A DNA stretch of 64,000 bases from the NCBI RefSeq assembly GCF_000737785.1, contig NZ_JPRO01000013.1, forward strand, positions 62,001-126,000. The letters are read 5' to 3'. A model generated the notes under the pieces. It was not told where the DNA came from. It worked only from the letters and a program-made list of their open reading frames with translations, and searched no databases. This document shows positions 45,248 through 55,615 of this stretch, piece by piece. A program made the translations under genes and the position numbers. The stretch's first letter is position 1. Each line of letters starts with the position of its first letter. Source of the DNA: Chryseobacterium luteum. Its GTDB lineage: Bacteria; Bacteroidota; Bacteroidia; Flavobacteriales; Weeksellaceae.

Positions 45248-46215
45248 TTAAATCCTTTCTATAAAATTCAACGCATTCTTATAACTGATCTTTTCCATAA
45301 TTTCTGTGGAAAAATCCTTTTCAACTCTGCTGTTGATCAAATTAAATGCTGATGCATCGTCATATCCTTCAAAGAAAAATGGATAACGGGACTTATCCGG
45401 ATGCCCTTTATCGTAGAAAAAATCTGCACCGTAGGCAATAGCATCTTCTGCTCCCAGATCGAGCCCATGCCGGATATGGTCATATAATCTCTCAGGACTC
45501 TTTTCATCAAGCCATTCCCTGATAAAATTAAGCCCGATCAGGCCTTTTCTTTTAATAACTTCTTTCGCCAGTTCATCCGGAAGATTTCTTTTTTTATCCT
45601 GCATACTCCTGTAATTGGAATGGCTTGCTATAATGGGAATTTTGTAATTTTTTTGGTCTGCATAATTAAGGATACCGTATGCCAGCTGATCACTGGTGTG
45701 GGAAAGATCAATAGCGATCCTTCGGTCTGCAATATAATCGATCAGGACTTTTCCATCCTCCTTCAATCCTGCTTCAGAGTTATTCCGCCACCGAAACGGT
45801 TTTCAGAATGGTGAGTAATTCCCAGATAAAGAATTTTTCTTGTGTTTTTGATGATCTCGTCCAGGTTTTTGAACCCTGCTTCCAAAGTATCATCTTCTCC
45901 ACAAAAAGCAGATGCGTTTTCAATGGAAGCTATAATGCCTATCCTATCTTCATTTTCAGTATTTTTGTAATTTCCGTTTTCAAACAGGAAGAAGTTTTCA
46001 TTTTTTAAAAGATCTGAAAATATCTTACTCTGTTTTGCTCCATCAACATTGCTGTTTACACCTGTTGAAGCATATATTGCCATTACCTGGAGCTTTACGT
46101 TTCCTTCTTTTAAATAAGGAAGTGAGCATCCTAATTCTCTGTCATCAATTGTTGAACCTGGTTTTAATAAATGACATAACAAATCACAGTGAAGGTCAAC
46201 AGTGAAATTTTTCAT
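45248..46215 (-). pseudogene. Membrane dipeptidase (M19 family), frameshifted
   Basis: Two adjacent frames encode one M19 peptidase. The first (46215 to about 45783) has the metal motif VDLHCDLL and the bridging Glu in SIENASAF, and runs to HSENRFGGG. The second (to 45248) has SHTSD and SHSNYRS, which supply the remaining metal and substrate His. The homologous joint GGGNNSEAGLKEDG is recovered by adding one A to an AA run near 45782-45785, so a single-base deletion broke the gene. A fresh mutation or an assembly error are both possible. M19 enzymes cleave dipeptides. Confidence 0.85.
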
Positions 46216-46439
46216 ATCGTAGTATATTTTTTTCTCCCGAATTAATACAGGATTTCAACGGAAAACCCTTATTTTCACAGGATTATTACTGCAAAACGCA
46301 GAGAATTTAAGCGCGTTTCTCTATGGAAAATTCAGGTTGGGGATGAATACATTTAAAATCACAGATGAAAATTTGAAGATTCAACAGCAATTCTTATTTC
46401 AAATATACTTTAAAAATAGCATATTATTTAAAAAATGCG

Positions 46440-46447
46440 TATTTTTG
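46440..46447 (+). promoter_or_regulatory. -7 box of thrS
   Basis: TATTTTTG, 24 bp before the ATG. The 256-bp spacer upstream shows no T-box features. Confidence 0.45.
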
Positions 46448-46471
46448 CCTCTTAAAATTTCTTAGTAAACA

Positions 46472-48391
46472 ATGATAAAAATTACACTTCCAGACAATAG
46501 TGTCAAAGAATTCGAAGGAGAAGTTACTCCTTTAGATGTGGCAAAATCTATCAGCGAGGGATTGGCTAGAAATACCATTTCCGCAGTTGTAAACGGCAAA
46601 CAAGTAGAAACTACCACACCTATAACCACGGATTCAACGGTACAATTGTTGACATGGAATGATGATCTTGGAAAGAAAGCATTCTGGCATTCTTCTGCCC
46701 ACTTGCTGGCGCAGGCTATCCTTGAATTTTATCCTGATGCTAAGCTAACAATCGGACCTGCCATTGAAAGTGGATTCTATTATGATGTGGATTTCGGGGA
46801 CGAAAGTTTATCTGAAAAGGATTTCGAGAAGATTGAAAAGAAAGTTTTGGAAAATGCCAAAAAAGGTTCAACATTCTCTTTATATCCTGTTTCAAAAGAA
46901 GAAGCATTAAAAACGTATGCAGACAATCCTTACAAAGTTGAGTTGATTTCTAATCTTAATGATGGTGAAATTACTTTTGTAACGCATGATAATTTCACAG
47001 ATCTTTGTCGTGGAGGTCATATTCCAAATACGGGAATCGTGAAAGCTGTAAAGATTTTAAATGCGGCAGGAGCTTACTGGAGAGGAAATGAAAAAAATCC
47101 TCAATTGACAAGAGTTTACGGTATTTCTTTCCCTAAACAGAAAGAACTGACTGAATATCTTGAGCTATTGGAAGAAGCCAAAAGAAGAGATCACAGAAGA
47201 CTAGGTAAAGAACTAGGAATTTTCGCTTTCTCGGAAAAAGTAGGTGCCGGTTTACCACTTTGGCTGCCAAAAGGTACTGCTTTGAGAAAAAAATTAGAAA
47301 ATTTCCTTTCTGATGCTCAGAAAAAAGGAGGATACGAATTTGTAATGACACCCCATATCGGGTCAAAAGAATTGTACGTAACTTCCGGACACTGGGATAA
47401 ATACGGTGCAGACAGCTTCCAGCCGATCAAAACTCCGAATGAAGGGGAAGAATTCATGCTGAAGCCTATGAACTGCCCTCACCACTGTGAAATCTACAAG
47501 ACTTCACAATGGAGCTACAGGGATCTTCCAAAGAGATATGCAGAATTCGGGACTGTTTACAGGTATGAGCAAAGCGGAGAGCTTCACGGGTTGACAAGAG
47601 TTCGAGGATTTACTCAGGATGATGCTCACCTTTTCTGTACTCCGGATCAGCTGATGGATGAATTTAAAAAGACCATTGATTTAGTTCTTTATGTTTTTGG
47701 TTCGCTTGGGTTTGCAGATTTCACAGCTCAGATTTCATTGAGAGATCCTGAAAATAAGGAAAAATACATCGGTAGTGATGAGAACTGGGAAAAAGCGGAA
47801 ACTGCTATTGTAACTGCTGCGAAAGAAAAAGGATTAAATACAATCACAGAATACGGAGAAGCAGCCTTCTATGGTCCTAAGCTGGATTTCATGGTGAAAG
47901 ATGCTTTGGGAAGAAAATGGCAGCTGGGAACTATCCAGGTAGATTATAATTTACCGGAAAGATTTGATCTTCACTATATCGGGAACGATAATGAGAAGCA
48001 CAGACCGGTAATGATCCACAGAGCCCCATTCGGTTCTATGGAGCGTTTTATCGCGATCCTGTTAGAGAATACAGCAGGTGATTTCCCGTTATGGCTAAGC
48101 CCGGATCAGTTCATTATTTTACCAATCAGTGAAAAATATGTAGATTATGCAAAAAAAGTTTCACAATTTTTGGAAAATCACGATATTAGCGGTCTGATTG
48201 ATGACAGGAATGAGAAGACAGGGAAAAAGATCCGTGATGCGGAATTGAAAAAGATCCCATTCATGCTGGTTGTAGGTGAAAATGAAGAGAACGACGGCAC
48301 GATTTCTGTAAGAAGACGTGGTGAAGGAGACCTTGGAGTGATGAATATGGAAGATTTTGTTTCTTACTTTAAAAAAGAAGCAGCGATTTAA
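46472..48391 (+). CDS. thrS: Threonyl-tRNA synthetase
   Basis: 639 residues, full length: TGS domain (1-62, [23 protein letters not shown]), editing domain with [11 protein letters not shown] and the catalytic zinc site ([11 protein letters not shown]), class II motifs 2 and 3 ([13 protein letters not shown] and [11 protein letters not shown]), and the C-terminal anticodon-binding domain ([12 protein letters not shown]). It charges tRNA-Thr. infC follows after about 130 bp. Confidence 0.96.
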   Translation: MIKITLPDNSVKEFEGEVTPLDVAKSISEGLARNTISAVVNGKQVETTTPITTDSTVQLLTWNDDLGKKAFWHSSAHLLAQAILEFYPDAKLTIGPAIESGFYYDVDFGDESLSEKDFEKIEKKVLENAKKGSTFSLYPVSKEEALKTYADNPYKVELISNLNDGEITFVTHDNFTDLCRGGHIPNTGIVKAVKILNAAGAYWRGNEKNPQLTRVYGISFPKQKELTEYLELLEEAKRRDHRRLGKELGIFAFSEKVGAGLPLWLPKGTALRKKLENFLSDAQKKGGYEFVMTPHIGSKELYVTSGHWDKYGADSFQPIKTPNEGEEFMLKPMNCPHHCEIYKTSQWSYRDLPKRYAEFGTVYRYEQSGELHGLTRVRGFTQDDAHLFCTPDQLMDEFKKTIDLVLYVFGSLGFADFTAQISLRDPENKEKYIGSDENWEKAETAIVTAAKEKGLNTITEYGEAAFYGPKLDFMVKDALGRKWQLGTIQVDYNLPERFDLHYIGNDNEKHRPVMIHRAPFGSMERFIAILLENTAGDFPLWLSPDQFIILPISEKYVDYAKKVSQFLENHDISGLIDDRNEKTGKKIRDAELKKIPFMLVVGENEENDGTISVRRRGEGDLGVMNMEDFVSYFKKEAAI

Positions 48392-48404
48392 AATTTAAAT
48401 TAAT

Positions 48405-48473
48405 AAAAGATTAAAGGATTAAAAAAATAAGAGATTGCATTTAATATTAAATGATTCAAATTTTTAATCTTTT
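48405..48473 (+). other. Stem-loop between thrS and infC
   Basis: AAAAGATTAAA (48405-48415) and TTTAATCTTTT (48463-48473) can pair over a 47-base loop. It lies in the probable infC leader and could influence initiation or read-through. Its role is unknown. Confidence 0.35.
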
Positions 48474-48519
48474 AATTGAGAAAGATAGATAAGTAATTAA
48501 CCAATAAAATTATAATACA

Positions 48520-49080
48520 ATAGCACAAAGATTTAACAACAGGGGCCCACAGAGACGTCCTGTACAGGAGGACTTACACTTGATCAACGATAAAATTCGT
48601 GTGAGAGAGCTTCGTTTAGTGGGCGATAACGTAGAGCCGGGAATTTTTCCAATCGATAAAGCAAGGCAACTTGCTACGGAACAGGAATTGGATTTAGTGG
48701 TAATTTCGGATAAGGCTGAACCTTTCATTGCAAGGATATTAGACTATAAAAAGTTTTTATACGAGCAAAAGAAAAAGCAGAAGGAACTAAAAGCTAAGCA
48801 AATAAAAGTGGTTGTAAAAGAGATCCGTTTCGGACCTCAGACAGATGATCATGATTATGAATTTAAGAAAAAGCATGCTGAGAAATTCCTTGAAGAAGGT
48901 TCAAAATTGAAAACCTACGTGTTTTTTAAGGGACGTTCAATTATCTTTAAAGATCAGGGAGAGATCCTGCTTCTGAAACTTGCTCAGGAATTGGAGCACG
49001 TTGGAAAAGTAGACCAGCTTCCAAAGCTTGAAGGGAAAAGAATGATTATGATGATGAGTCCTAAAAAACCAGCTAAATAG
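48520..49080 (+). CDS. infC: Translation initiation factor IF-3, probable ATA start
   Basis: 186 residues if begun at ATA 48520. IF-3 N- and C-domains are clear ([41 protein letters not shown]). A TTG at 48580 has AGGAGG eight bases upstream but would delete the usual 18 or so residues before the INxxIR motif. The region 48523-48579 reads [20 protein letters not shown], the expected polar lead-in. There is no ATG, GTG or TTG before it in frame. Non-AUG starts in infC allow autoregulation, because IF-3 rejects them. Start confidence is lower than gene identity. Confidence 0.85.
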   Translation: MAQRFNNRGPQRRPVQEDLHLINDKIRVRELRLVGDNVEPGIFPIDKARQLATEQELDLVVISDKAEPFIARILDYKKFLYEQKKKQKELKAKQIKVVVKEIRFGPQTDDHDYEFKKKHAEKFLEEGSKLKTYVFFKGRSIIFKDQGEILLLKLAQELEHVGKVDQLPKLEGKRMIMMMSPKKPAK

Positions 49081-49111
49081 TTTTTAGCAGACGCAATGTC
49101 TGTTTCCTATC

Positions 49112-49153
49112 ATATAAAAAATCCTCAGAATATTTTGAGGATTTTTTATATTT
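49112..49153 (+). terminator. Strong terminator after infC
   Basis: A 16-bp AT-capped stem with ATCCTCA/TGAGGAT at its head (49112-49127, 49136-49151) encloses an 8-base loop, with T-run on either strand. It separates infC from rpmI-rplT. Confidence 0.85.
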
Positions 49154-49174
49154 CAATGGATTAATCTGTTTAAG

Positions 49175-49384
49175 CTTATATAGTTGGCCACACGCAGAGG
49201 CGCAAATTATATTATAAAAGATATTTTAAGATGCCAAAGATTTTATCTCAGATAAAATTAAAATTTCTAACTTTTTATTACAGAGCTTTTGCTGAAAATT
49301 TTTGATTTTCCTGCGCCTGAAAACATCCATACAGTTTAAAACTTTGCGGCTTTGCGATTTTCCAGCAAGAAGGTTAAACAAATT
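49175..49384 (+). repeat. Dispersed intergenic repeat, copy B
   Basis: The partner of copy A at 16573-16777, similar along about 210 bp in the same orientation. Together with the terminator and promoter it fills the 503-bp gap 49081-49583. No gene is present. Confidence 0.85.
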
Positions 49385-49501
49385 TATTATTAAATGGTAT
49401 GTATTTCCACATCCCATATCCAATGAAGATATAAGGAAAGTAACAATTAATATAGGTTTAAATAATTGTTCGAAAAATTAGCCGTACTCATGTTTTTTTC
49501 G

Positions 49502-49509
49502 TAATTTTG
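49502..49509 (+). promoter_or_regulatory. -7 box of rpmI-rplT
   Basis: TAATTTTG matches TAnnTTTG. The 5' leader would be about 68 bases, long enough for an L20-type autoregulatory structure, but none was demonstrated. Confidence 0.5.
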
Positions 49510-49583
49510 CAAACTATTATTCCTAGCATCGGTAGGGATATTCAAAACAGATATTGATAACAAAACAATAAAAAAGCAGAACA

Positions 49584-49781
49584 ATGCCAAAATTAAAAAC
49601 GAAATCAGGTGCTAAAAAGCGTTTTAAACTTACCGGAACAGGGAAGATTAAAAGAAAAAATGCTTTCAAAAGCCACATCTTAACTAAGAAAGAAACTAAG
49701 CAGAAGAGAAATCTTACGCAGACTTCTTATGTTTCCGCTGTGGATACAAAAAGCGTTCTACGTCAATTAGCAATTAAGTAG
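49584..49781 (+). CDS. rpmI: 50S ribosomal protein L35
   Basis: 65 residues, highly basic. [20 protein letters not shown] is the canonical L35 N-terminus and [14 protein letters not shown] follows. It is a large-subunit component. rplT follows after 117 bp. Confidence 0.97.
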   Translation: MPKLKTKSGAKKRFKLTGTGKIKRKNAFKSHILTKKETKQKRNLTQTSYVSAVDTKSVLRQLAIK

Positions 49782-49898
49782 TTTTTATAAATCTATATCC
49801 GGTTTATAAGAATTCAAACAAATTCAACAATTTAACCCTGAAATGGTGCCACTAAGAGCAGTTGATCTGCCGCCCCTTTCAAAAAAACAATTTAAATT

Positions 49899-50243
49899 AT
49901 GCCAAGATCAGTAAATGCAGTAGCTTCAAGAGCTCGCAGAAAGAAAATTATTAAGCAAGCTAAAGGTTTTTTCGGTAGAAGAAAGAACGTTTGGACTGTA
50001 GCTAAAAACGCCGTGGAAAAAGCAATGCAATATGCTTACCGTGGTAGAAAAGAGAAAAAGAGAAACTTCAGATCACTTTGGATTACTCGTATCAACGCGG
50101 GTGCCAGAGAGCATGGAATGTCTTACTCTCAGTTTATGGGAGCTCTTAAAAAGAACAACGTTGAGCTTAACAGAAAAGTTTTAGCAGATTTAGCAATGAA
50201 TCACCCTGAAGCTTTCAAAGCAGTTGTAGATCAAGTAAAATAA
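49899..50243 (+). CDS. rplT: 50S ribosomal protein L20
   Basis: 114 residues. [20 protein letters not shown] and [20 protein letters not shown] are diagnostic. It is an assembly protein binding 23S rRNA and, in many bacteria, its own messenger. Co-transcribed with rpmI and followed by a GC-rich terminator. Confidence 0.97.
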   Translation: MPRSVNAVASRARRKKIIKQAKGFFGRRKNVWTVAKNAVEKAMQYAYRGRKEKKRNFRSLWITRINAGAREHGMSYSQFMGALKKNNVELNRKVLADLAMNHPEAFKAVVDQVK

Positions 50244-50268
50244 TGTAGAATTTTTTGTTATCAATATA

Positions 50269-50294
50269 ATCCCGGGTTTTTCCCGGGTTTTTTT
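50269..50294 (+). terminator. Terminator after rplT
   Basis: CCCGGG (50271-50276) and CCCGGG (50282-50287), a self-complementary stem, is followed by a run of T residues. Confidence 0.88.
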
Positions 50295-50424
50295 GTGCAT
50301 CCTGTTTATGTTTTTTAATAAAATCCTTTAAAGTAGGAAAATTGATGTCTTTTTAGGGATAAAAAAAGTAAAACGGTATTGAAAAGTTTTTCTTTTGCAT
50401 AAAAATAAATTGATTTTTATTATC

Positions 50425-50432
50425 TACATTTG
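50425..50432 (+). promoter_or_regulatory. -7 box of the first M28 peptidase
   Basis: TACATTTG, 33 bp before the GTG start, matches TAnnTTTG. Confidence 0.45.
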
Positions 50433-50465
50433 TGAATTATTAAATCTATAAAACTTCAGTTAAAA

Positions 50466-51641
50466 GTGAAAAAAATAACGACTATTTTACTTCTTTCTTT
50501 ATCAGCTTACAGCCTTCAGGGACAGAATTTCATACAGGCCTATCAGACAAGAGTCAATAAGGTATCCCAGGCCAATATTACGGCAAACCTTCAGGGCTTT
50601 GGAGATCTTGGTATAAAAACTACGGGTTCTATAGAAAATACGAATGCGATGAATTGGCTTAAAGCAAAATACCAGTCTTACGGATACAGTACAAGCCAGA
50701 TGACAGAAGACACTTTCACCTATAATGGTAAGACTTCAAAAAATTTAATTATAACCAAAACCGGTACCGTCTACCCTAACATTTATGTGATCATTTGTGG
50801 CCACTATGACACCATCGTAGGCCCCGGTGTGAGTGACAATGGAAGCGGAACTTCTATTTTGCTGGAAGCAGCCAGGATCTTAAAGGATGTTCCTACTGAG
50901 TATTCTGTGAAGTTTATTCATTTTTCCGGTGAAGAGCAGAATCTCCAGGGAAGTACCCATTATGTAAACAATGTTGTTTTCCAGAATAATGCACGCCAGC
51001 TTACTCTGAAAGTTGTCTTCAATATCGACCAGGTAGGAGGACAGCTGGGAAATGTAAACAATAATATCAAGTGTGAAAGCGATCAGAGCGGACAGAACGG
51101 AAATAACGCAGCTTCGCTGGCAATGACACAACAATTAGCCACCTGTACCACATTATATTCTCCGCTTCAGACCACCATGTCGAATGCATACAATTCAGAT
51201 TATATGCCATTTGAAAATAAAGGGGATATCATTACAGGATTTTATGAAACGGACAGAAGTTATAATGAGCATACTGTGAATGATACTTTTGATAATGTAG
51301 ATCCTGTTTATGTTTTTAATGTAGGAAAAGCAGCTGTGGGAGCATTACAGCACTTTGCAGTGGCCTCCACCACTACTTTGGCAACGGATGATGTACATAC
51401 TGAAAATTCATTAGAAGCAATCAAGATCTACCCCAACCCGGTGCATGATGTCCTGAATATTGAACTGCCAAAGGATCATTCAGACTTTAAGGTAGAAATC
51501 AGTGATATGACTGGCCAATTGGTTTTAAATACAGAAAATGAAAAGAAAATAAATACTTCGGGTCTCATAAACGGAGTATATATGGTGACTGTAAAATCTG
51601 ATAAAAACAGTGTAACCAAAAAAATCATTATTGAAAAATAA
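50466..51641 (+). CDS. Secreted M28 family zinc peptidase with T9SS sorting domain, copy 1
   Basis: 391 residues from a GTG start that gives a normal signal peptide (MKKITTILLLSLSAYSLQGQ). The dinuclear zinc site is readable: His113 and Asp115 in GHYDTIV, Asp124 in VSDNGSG, Glu156-Glu157 in SGEEQ, Asp188 in FNIDQVGG, and His269 near EHTVNDTF. The C-terminal 80 residues are a T9SS sorting domain (KIYPNPVHDVLNIELPKD). It is an aminopeptidase-type enzyme exported to the surface or medium. The next gene is a paralogue. Confidence 0.93.
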   Translation: MKKITTILLLSLSAYSLQGQNFIQAYQTRVNKVSQANITANLQGFGDLGIKTTGSIENTNAMNWLKAKYQSYGYSTSQMTEDTFTYNGKTSKNLIITKTGTVYPNIYVIICGHYDTIVGPGVSDNGSGTSILLEAARILKDVPTEYSVKFIHFSGEEQNLQGSTHYVNNVVFQNNARQLTLKVVFNIDQVGGQLGNVNNNIKCESDQSGQNGNNAASLAMTQQLATCTTLYSPLQTTMSNAYNSDYMPFENKGDIITGFYETDRSYNEHTVNDTFDNVDPVYVFNVGKAAVGALQHFAVASTTTLATDDVHTENSLEAIKIYPNPVHDVLNIELPKDHSDFKVEISDMTGQLVLNTENEKKINTSGLINGVYMVTVKSDKNSVTKKIIIEK

Positions 51642-51655
51642 TCGTAATTCATTAT

Positions 51656-51679
51656 GTCCCGGCTTCTACCGGGACTTTT
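51656..51679 (+). terminator. Terminator between the M28 paralogues
   Basis: GTCCCGG (51656-51662) and CCGGGAC (51669-51675) pair perfectly, followed by TTTTA. The T-run is short. Confidence 0.7.
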
Positions 51680-51721
51680 ACTCTTTTGATGTATCATTAT
51701 CGTTCAATCATAAATAATTAA

Positions 51722-52909
51722 ATGAGAAAGACAATTACCATTCTGTCCGTCTGTTTAGCCGTATTCAGCAGTAAGGCCCAGACTTTTATCCAGGCTTATC
51801 AGGACAGGGCCAACCTTGTTTCGCAGACCAATATTACAGCGAACTTACAGCAGTTCTCCAACCTTGGGATCAAAACCACAGGAACCACTAATAATGCCGA
51901 TGCTTTGACGTGGATCAAAAACAAATATATTTCCTATGGATATTCTGCCAGCCAGATTGTGGAAGATCCTTTCACTTTTGGAAGCACGAGTTCTAAAAAC
52001 CTGGTGATTACCAAGACAGGAACTGTTTATCCTGATAAATACGTGATCATCTGCGGGCATTTTGACAGCATTTATGGTCCGGGTGTGAATGATAACGGAA
52101 GCGGAACTTCTATTATTTTAGAAGCGGCAAGGATTTTAAAAAATGTTCCTACAGAATATTCAATCAAGTTCATCCATTTTTCCGGTGAGGAACAAGGACT
52201 GGAAGGAAGTAAACATTACGTTAATAATGTAGCTTATCAGAATGGTACAAGAGTATTGGATATCAAGCTGGTATTCAATCTTGATCAGGTAGGCGGTGTT
52301 ATGGGCAACAACAATAACACGGTATATTGTGACCGGGACCAGGCAGGGCCAACAAGCAATAATGCAGCTTCGGCGGCCGTAACACAGCAGCTTAGAAACT
52401 GTACTGCCCTCTACTCACCACTTCAGACGGCAGTGGATCCGGCTGAAGACACAGATTATATTCCATTTGAAAGAAAAGGTGAAGTGATCACAGGCTTTTT
52501 TGAAAAGATCAGAAGCACTTATCCACATTCTATCGATGATACTTTTGAGAATACGGATCCTGTTTATATTTACAAAATAGGAAAAGCAACAGTCGGAGCG
52601 CTGCAGCATTTTGCGGTTGCCACTTCTACCGGTTCTATCCTGCTGGGAACCAAGGAAACAGCTTCAGACCATTCTCTTGAATCCATATCTATCTATCCGA
52701 ACCCTTCTAAAGATACCATCAATATTGAATTCCCGGATAACAGCAGAAAAGATTTCAGTTTTGAAATTACCGACATTTCAGGAAAATTACTCCTTAAAAC
52801 AGCTAATGAAACGACAATCAATGTTTCAAAACTGACTGAAGGGGCTTATATCGGTGTTATAAAAGCTGACGGACAGACGGCTATACGAAAAATTCTGATT
52901 GAAAGATAA
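51722..52909 (+). CDS. Secreted M28 family zinc peptidase with T9SS sorting domain, copy 2
   Basis: 395 residues with the same order as copy 1: signal peptide (ending SSKAQ), M28 domain with GHFDSIYGPGVNDNGSG, FSGEEQGLEGS, FNLDQVGG and HSIDDTF, and a T9SS sorting domain (SIYPNPSKDTINIEF). All five zinc ligands are conserved. Most diverged is the stretch before the sorting domain. It is clearly a tandem duplicate. Confidence 0.93.
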   Translation: MRKTITILSVCLAVFSSKAQTFIQAYQDRANLVSQTNITANLQQFSNLGIKTTGTTNNADALTWIKNKYISYGYSASQIVEDPFTFGSTSSKNLVITKTGTVYPDKYVIICGHFDSIYGPGVNDNGSGTSIILEAARILKNVPTEYSIKFIHFSGEEQGLEGSKHYVNNVAYQNGTRVLDIKLVFNLDQVGGVMGNNNNTVYCDRDQAGPTSNNAASAAVTQQLRNCTALYSPLQTAVDPAEDTDYIPFERKGEVITGFFEKIRSTYPHSIDDTFENTDPVYIYKIGKATVGALQHFAVATSTGSILLGTKETASDHSLESISIYPNPSKDTINIEFPDNSRKDFSFEITDISGKLLLKTANETTINVSKLTEGAYIGVIKADGQTAIRKILIER

Positions 52910-52935
52910 TCTGAAATCATACATCTAAAATAAAT

Positions 52936-52967
52936 AAAGCAGGAAGAATTACTTCCTGCTTTTTTTG
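52936..52967 (+). terminator. Bidirectional terminator, M28 / his operon
   Basis: AAAGCAGGAAG and CTTCCTGCTTT form a perfect 11-bp stem with a 5-base loop, followed by seven T residues. It lies 14 bp from the hisIE stop on the other strand. Confidence 0.88.
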
Positions 52968-52980
52968 TGAAAATTCAAAT

Positions 52981-53568
52981 CTATCTATCCCTGTTTAGAA
53001 GAACTTCCTCAATATCCTCCATCGCAAATCCTTTTGCCTTAAGCAGGATCAGAAAATGATAAAGTAAATCGGCTGCTTCATTCTTAAAAAGATCATCATT
53101 GCTGTCTTTAGCTTCAATAACGAGTTCTACGGCTTCCTCTCCCACTTTCTGGGCCATTTTATTAATGCCTCTCTGATAAAGGGAATACGTGTAGGAACCT
53201 TCTGTTTTATGATCAATTCTTTCGGAGATTTTTGCTTCTAATTCATACAAGAATCCTTTGCTTTCCTTTTTACCAAAACAGCTGAAGCTTCCGGTGTGGC
53301 AGACTGTATTTTCAGGAACAGCCTGTATTAAAATGGTATCCTGATCACAATCTGTGCTTATATTCTTTACAGTCAGAAAATTACCGGATTCTTCTCCCTT
53401 GGTCCAGAGCCTGTTTTTGGAACGGCTGAAAAAGGTAACAACACCTTCTTTTTCTGTCTTGCTTAAAGCTTCCTCATTCATATAGCCAAGCATGAGTACC
53501 TGCTGTGTTCTGCTGTCCTGAATGATTACCGGGACAAGCCCGTTATTTTTATTAAAATCTATTTTCAT
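52981..53568 (-). CDS. hisI: Bifunctional phosphoribosyl-AMP cyclohydrolase / phosphoribosyl-ATP pyrophosphatase
   Basis: 195 residues, HisI (about 1-105) fused to HisE (about 110-195). HisI shows [13 protein letters not shown] and the zinc-binding CDQDTIL and CHTGSFSCF. HisE shows [14 protein letters not shown] and [18 protein letters not shown]. It carries out steps 2 and 3 of histidine synthesis and is the last gene of the his operon, overlapping hisF by four bases. Confidence 0.95.
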   Translation of the reverse strand: MKIDFNKNNGLVPVIIQDSRTQQVLMLGYMNEEALSKTEKEGVVTFFSRSKNRLWTKGEESGNFLTVKNISTDCDQDTILIQAVPENTVCHTGSFSCFGKKESKGFLYELEAKISERIDHKTEGSYTYSLYQRGINKMAQKVGEEAVELVIEAKDSNDDLFKNEAADLLYHFLILLKAKGFAMEDIEEVLLNRDR

Positions 53569-54317
53569 CGTACGGGTATTTTTTGAATTTTTAACTGTTG
53601 TTTTAATTCCTGAACAGGTACCTGATTGAAATGGAAAATGCTGGCTGCCAAAGCTCCTGTGGCTTTTGTATCATGGAATACTTGAATAAAATCATCCACG
53701 CTTCCTGCTCCTCCCGAAGCAATCACAGGAATAGATACAGCCTCCGAAACAAGCTTAGTGATGCGAATATCAAATCCTTTTTTTGTCCCGTCCCCATCCA
53801 TTGAGGTCAGCAGGATTTCCCCGGCTCCCAAAGAGGCTGCTTCTTTTGCCCAGTCTACAGTATTCAAGCTGGTAGCAAGCTTTCCACCTCTTACGTATAC
53901 AAGATCTGATCCGTCTGTGAAACGGGTATCAATAGCTACAACAACGCATTGGCTGCCAAATTCTTTAGCAAGCTCCTGGATAAGCTGCGGGCTTTTAACG
54001 GCAGAAGAATTGATACTGATTTTATCTGCTCCGGCTTCCAGAAGCTTCCTGACGTCTTCCACAGAAGAAATTCCGCCGCCTACTGTAAATGGGATGCTCA
54101 ATTCCCCGGCTATTTTCTTTACCAGATCTGCAAATGTTTTTCTGTCTTCCAGTGTTGCCGTAATATCCAGAAAAACCAGCTCGTCAGCGCCTTCCATTTC
54201 GTACTTAACGGCAAGTTCTACCGGATCTCCTGCATTCCGTAGCCCTTCAAAATTAATTCCCTTTACCGTAGTTCCGTCTTTAATATCCAGACATGGGATG
54301 ATTCTTTTTTTAAGCAT
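53565..54317 (-). CDS. hisF: Imidazole glycerol phosphate synthase cyclase subunit
   Basis: 250 residues from the ATG at 54317 ([15 protein letters not shown]); an upstream TTG at 54323 is unlikely. The (beta/alpha)8 barrel shows the catalytic Asp in LDIKDG and [16 protein letters not shown]. It works with HisH, which supplies ammonia. It overlaps hisA and hisIE. Confidence 0.96.
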   Translation of the reverse strand: MLKKRIIPCLDIKDGTTVKGINFEGLRNAGDPVELAVKYEMEGADELVFLDITATLEDRKTFADLVKKIAGELSIPFTVGGGISSVEDVRKLLEAGADKISINSSAVKSPQLIQELAKEFGSQCVVVAIDTRFTDGSDLVYVRGGKLATSLNTVDWAKEAASLGAGEILLTSMDGDGTKKGFDIRITKLVSEAVSIPVIASGGAGSVDDFIQVFHDTKATGALAASIFHFNQVPVQELKQQLKIQKIPVR

Positions 54318-55035
54318 TTTCAATAAATTTCTGAAGTTGTGGTAAGCTTATTTTCCCCTCGTAAATGGCCTTTCCAATAATACTTCCCGAACATCCGATC
54401 TCCTTCATGTTGTACACATCTTCAATACAGGAAATACCTCCGCTGGCTGTAAGTTTCACTGAAGTTTTAGCCAGTATTTCTTTATACAGGTCTATGGATG
54501 GCCCTCCCAGCATCCCATCTTTTGAAATATCGGTGCATATGGTTTGGCTGATTCCTTTTTCCTGATATTGAAGGAGAAAGGCTATGATATCTAAAGTACT
54601 TTCTTCCAGCCAGCCGGATGTTCTGATCTTCCTGTTTTCGCAGTCAGCGCCTAAAATAATCCTGTCACTACCATATTTTTGAATCATTTCAAAACAGAAT
54701 TCCGGGTCCTGTACGGCAATACTTCCGAGGGTGATCTGCCTGGCTCCGGAATTAAAAGCGGTTTCTATATCATTTCCTGTTTTTAATCCGCCTCCAAAAT
54801 CAATATGAAGTGAGGTTTCCCGGGCTATGTTTTCCAGCACTTTCCGGTTAACGATATGTTTAGATTTAGCCCCGTCAAGATCCACAAGATGGAGAAACCT
54901 GATTCCAAAGCTTTCAAATTCTCTGGCAGTTTCTACAGGATCTTCACGGTATATTTTTTTGGTGGAATAATCCCCTTTTGAAAGACGGACACATTTTCCG
55001 TCGATGATATCAATAGCTGGAATAATCTTCATCAT
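54310..55035 (-). CDS. hisA: 1-(5-phosphoribosyl)-5-[(5-phosphoribosylamino)methylideneamino]imidazole-4-carboxamide isomerase
   Basis: 241 residues. [20 protein letters not shown] carries the catalytic Asp and [18 protein letters not shown] the second. It is an Amadori isomerase. Start ATG 55035 immediately follows the hisH stop (55032 also possible). It overlaps hisF by eight bases. Confidence 0.96.
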   Translation of the reverse strand: MMKIIPAIDIIDGKCVRLSKGDYSTKKIYREDPVETAREFESFGIRFLHLVDLDGAKSKHIVNRKVLENIARETSLHIDFGGGLKTGNDIETAFNSGARQITLGSIAVQDPEFCFEMIQKYGSDRIILGADCENRKIRTSGWLEESTLDIIAFLLQYQEKGISQTICTDISKDGMLGGPSIDLYKEILAKTSVKLTASGGISCIEDVYNMKEIGCSGSIIGKAIYEGKISLPQLQKFIENA

Positions 55036-55614
55036 TTACAATTTTATAAAGTTTTTTAATATTCTGCTGCCCGTCAGTCCCGATTTTTCCGGGTGAAACT
55101 GTACTGCAAAAAAATTATCTTTCTGCAGGGAAGCACTGAACGGCAGAATATAATCACATACCGAAGCAGTAGACGCTGACCGACCGCAATAATAGCTGTG
55201 AACAAAATAAACATCACTATTCTCTTCAATCCCCGCAAAAAGCGGGGATTTTAGCTCTGAAATGGTATTCCAGCCCATGTGGGGAACCAGATCTTCCGGC
55301 GGAAATCTTTTAACATCAACATCAAAAATCTCCATTCCTTTTACATTCCCTTCTTCATTGTCACCGCACATCAGCTGCATTCCCAGACAGATTCCCAAAA
55401 CAGGCTGCTTCAGGCCTGGAATAAGTGTATCAAGACCTTTTTCCTTCAATACTTTCATGGTTGAAGAAGCTTCTCCGACCCCCGGAAAAATGACTTTATC
55501 CGCTTTTATGATCAGTTCAGGATCATCTGTAATGATGGAATCTATACCGAGCCGGGCCAAAGCATTCCGGACCGAGCTTACATTTCCTCCGTTATATTTT
55601 ATCAACGCGATCAT
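55036..55614 (-). CDS. hisH: Imidazole glycerol phosphate synthase glutaminase subunit
   Basis: 192 residues, class I glutamine amidotransferase. The nucleophile is Cys76 in VLGICLGMQLM, with the catalytic His in AVQFHPEKSG and the oxyanion region in FPGVGEA. It sends ammonia to HisF. The gap to hisB is one base. Confidence 0.95.
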   Translation of the reverse strand: MIALIKYNGGNVSSVRNALARLGIDSIITDDPELIIKADKVIFPGVGEASSTMKVLKEKGLDTLIPGLKQPVLGICLGMQLMCGDNEEGNVKGMEIFDVDVKRFPPEDLVPHMGWNTISELKSPLFAGIEENSDVYFVHSYYCGRSASTASVCDYILPFSASLQKDNFFAVQFHPEKSGLTGSRILKNFIKL

Positions 55615-55615
55615 A

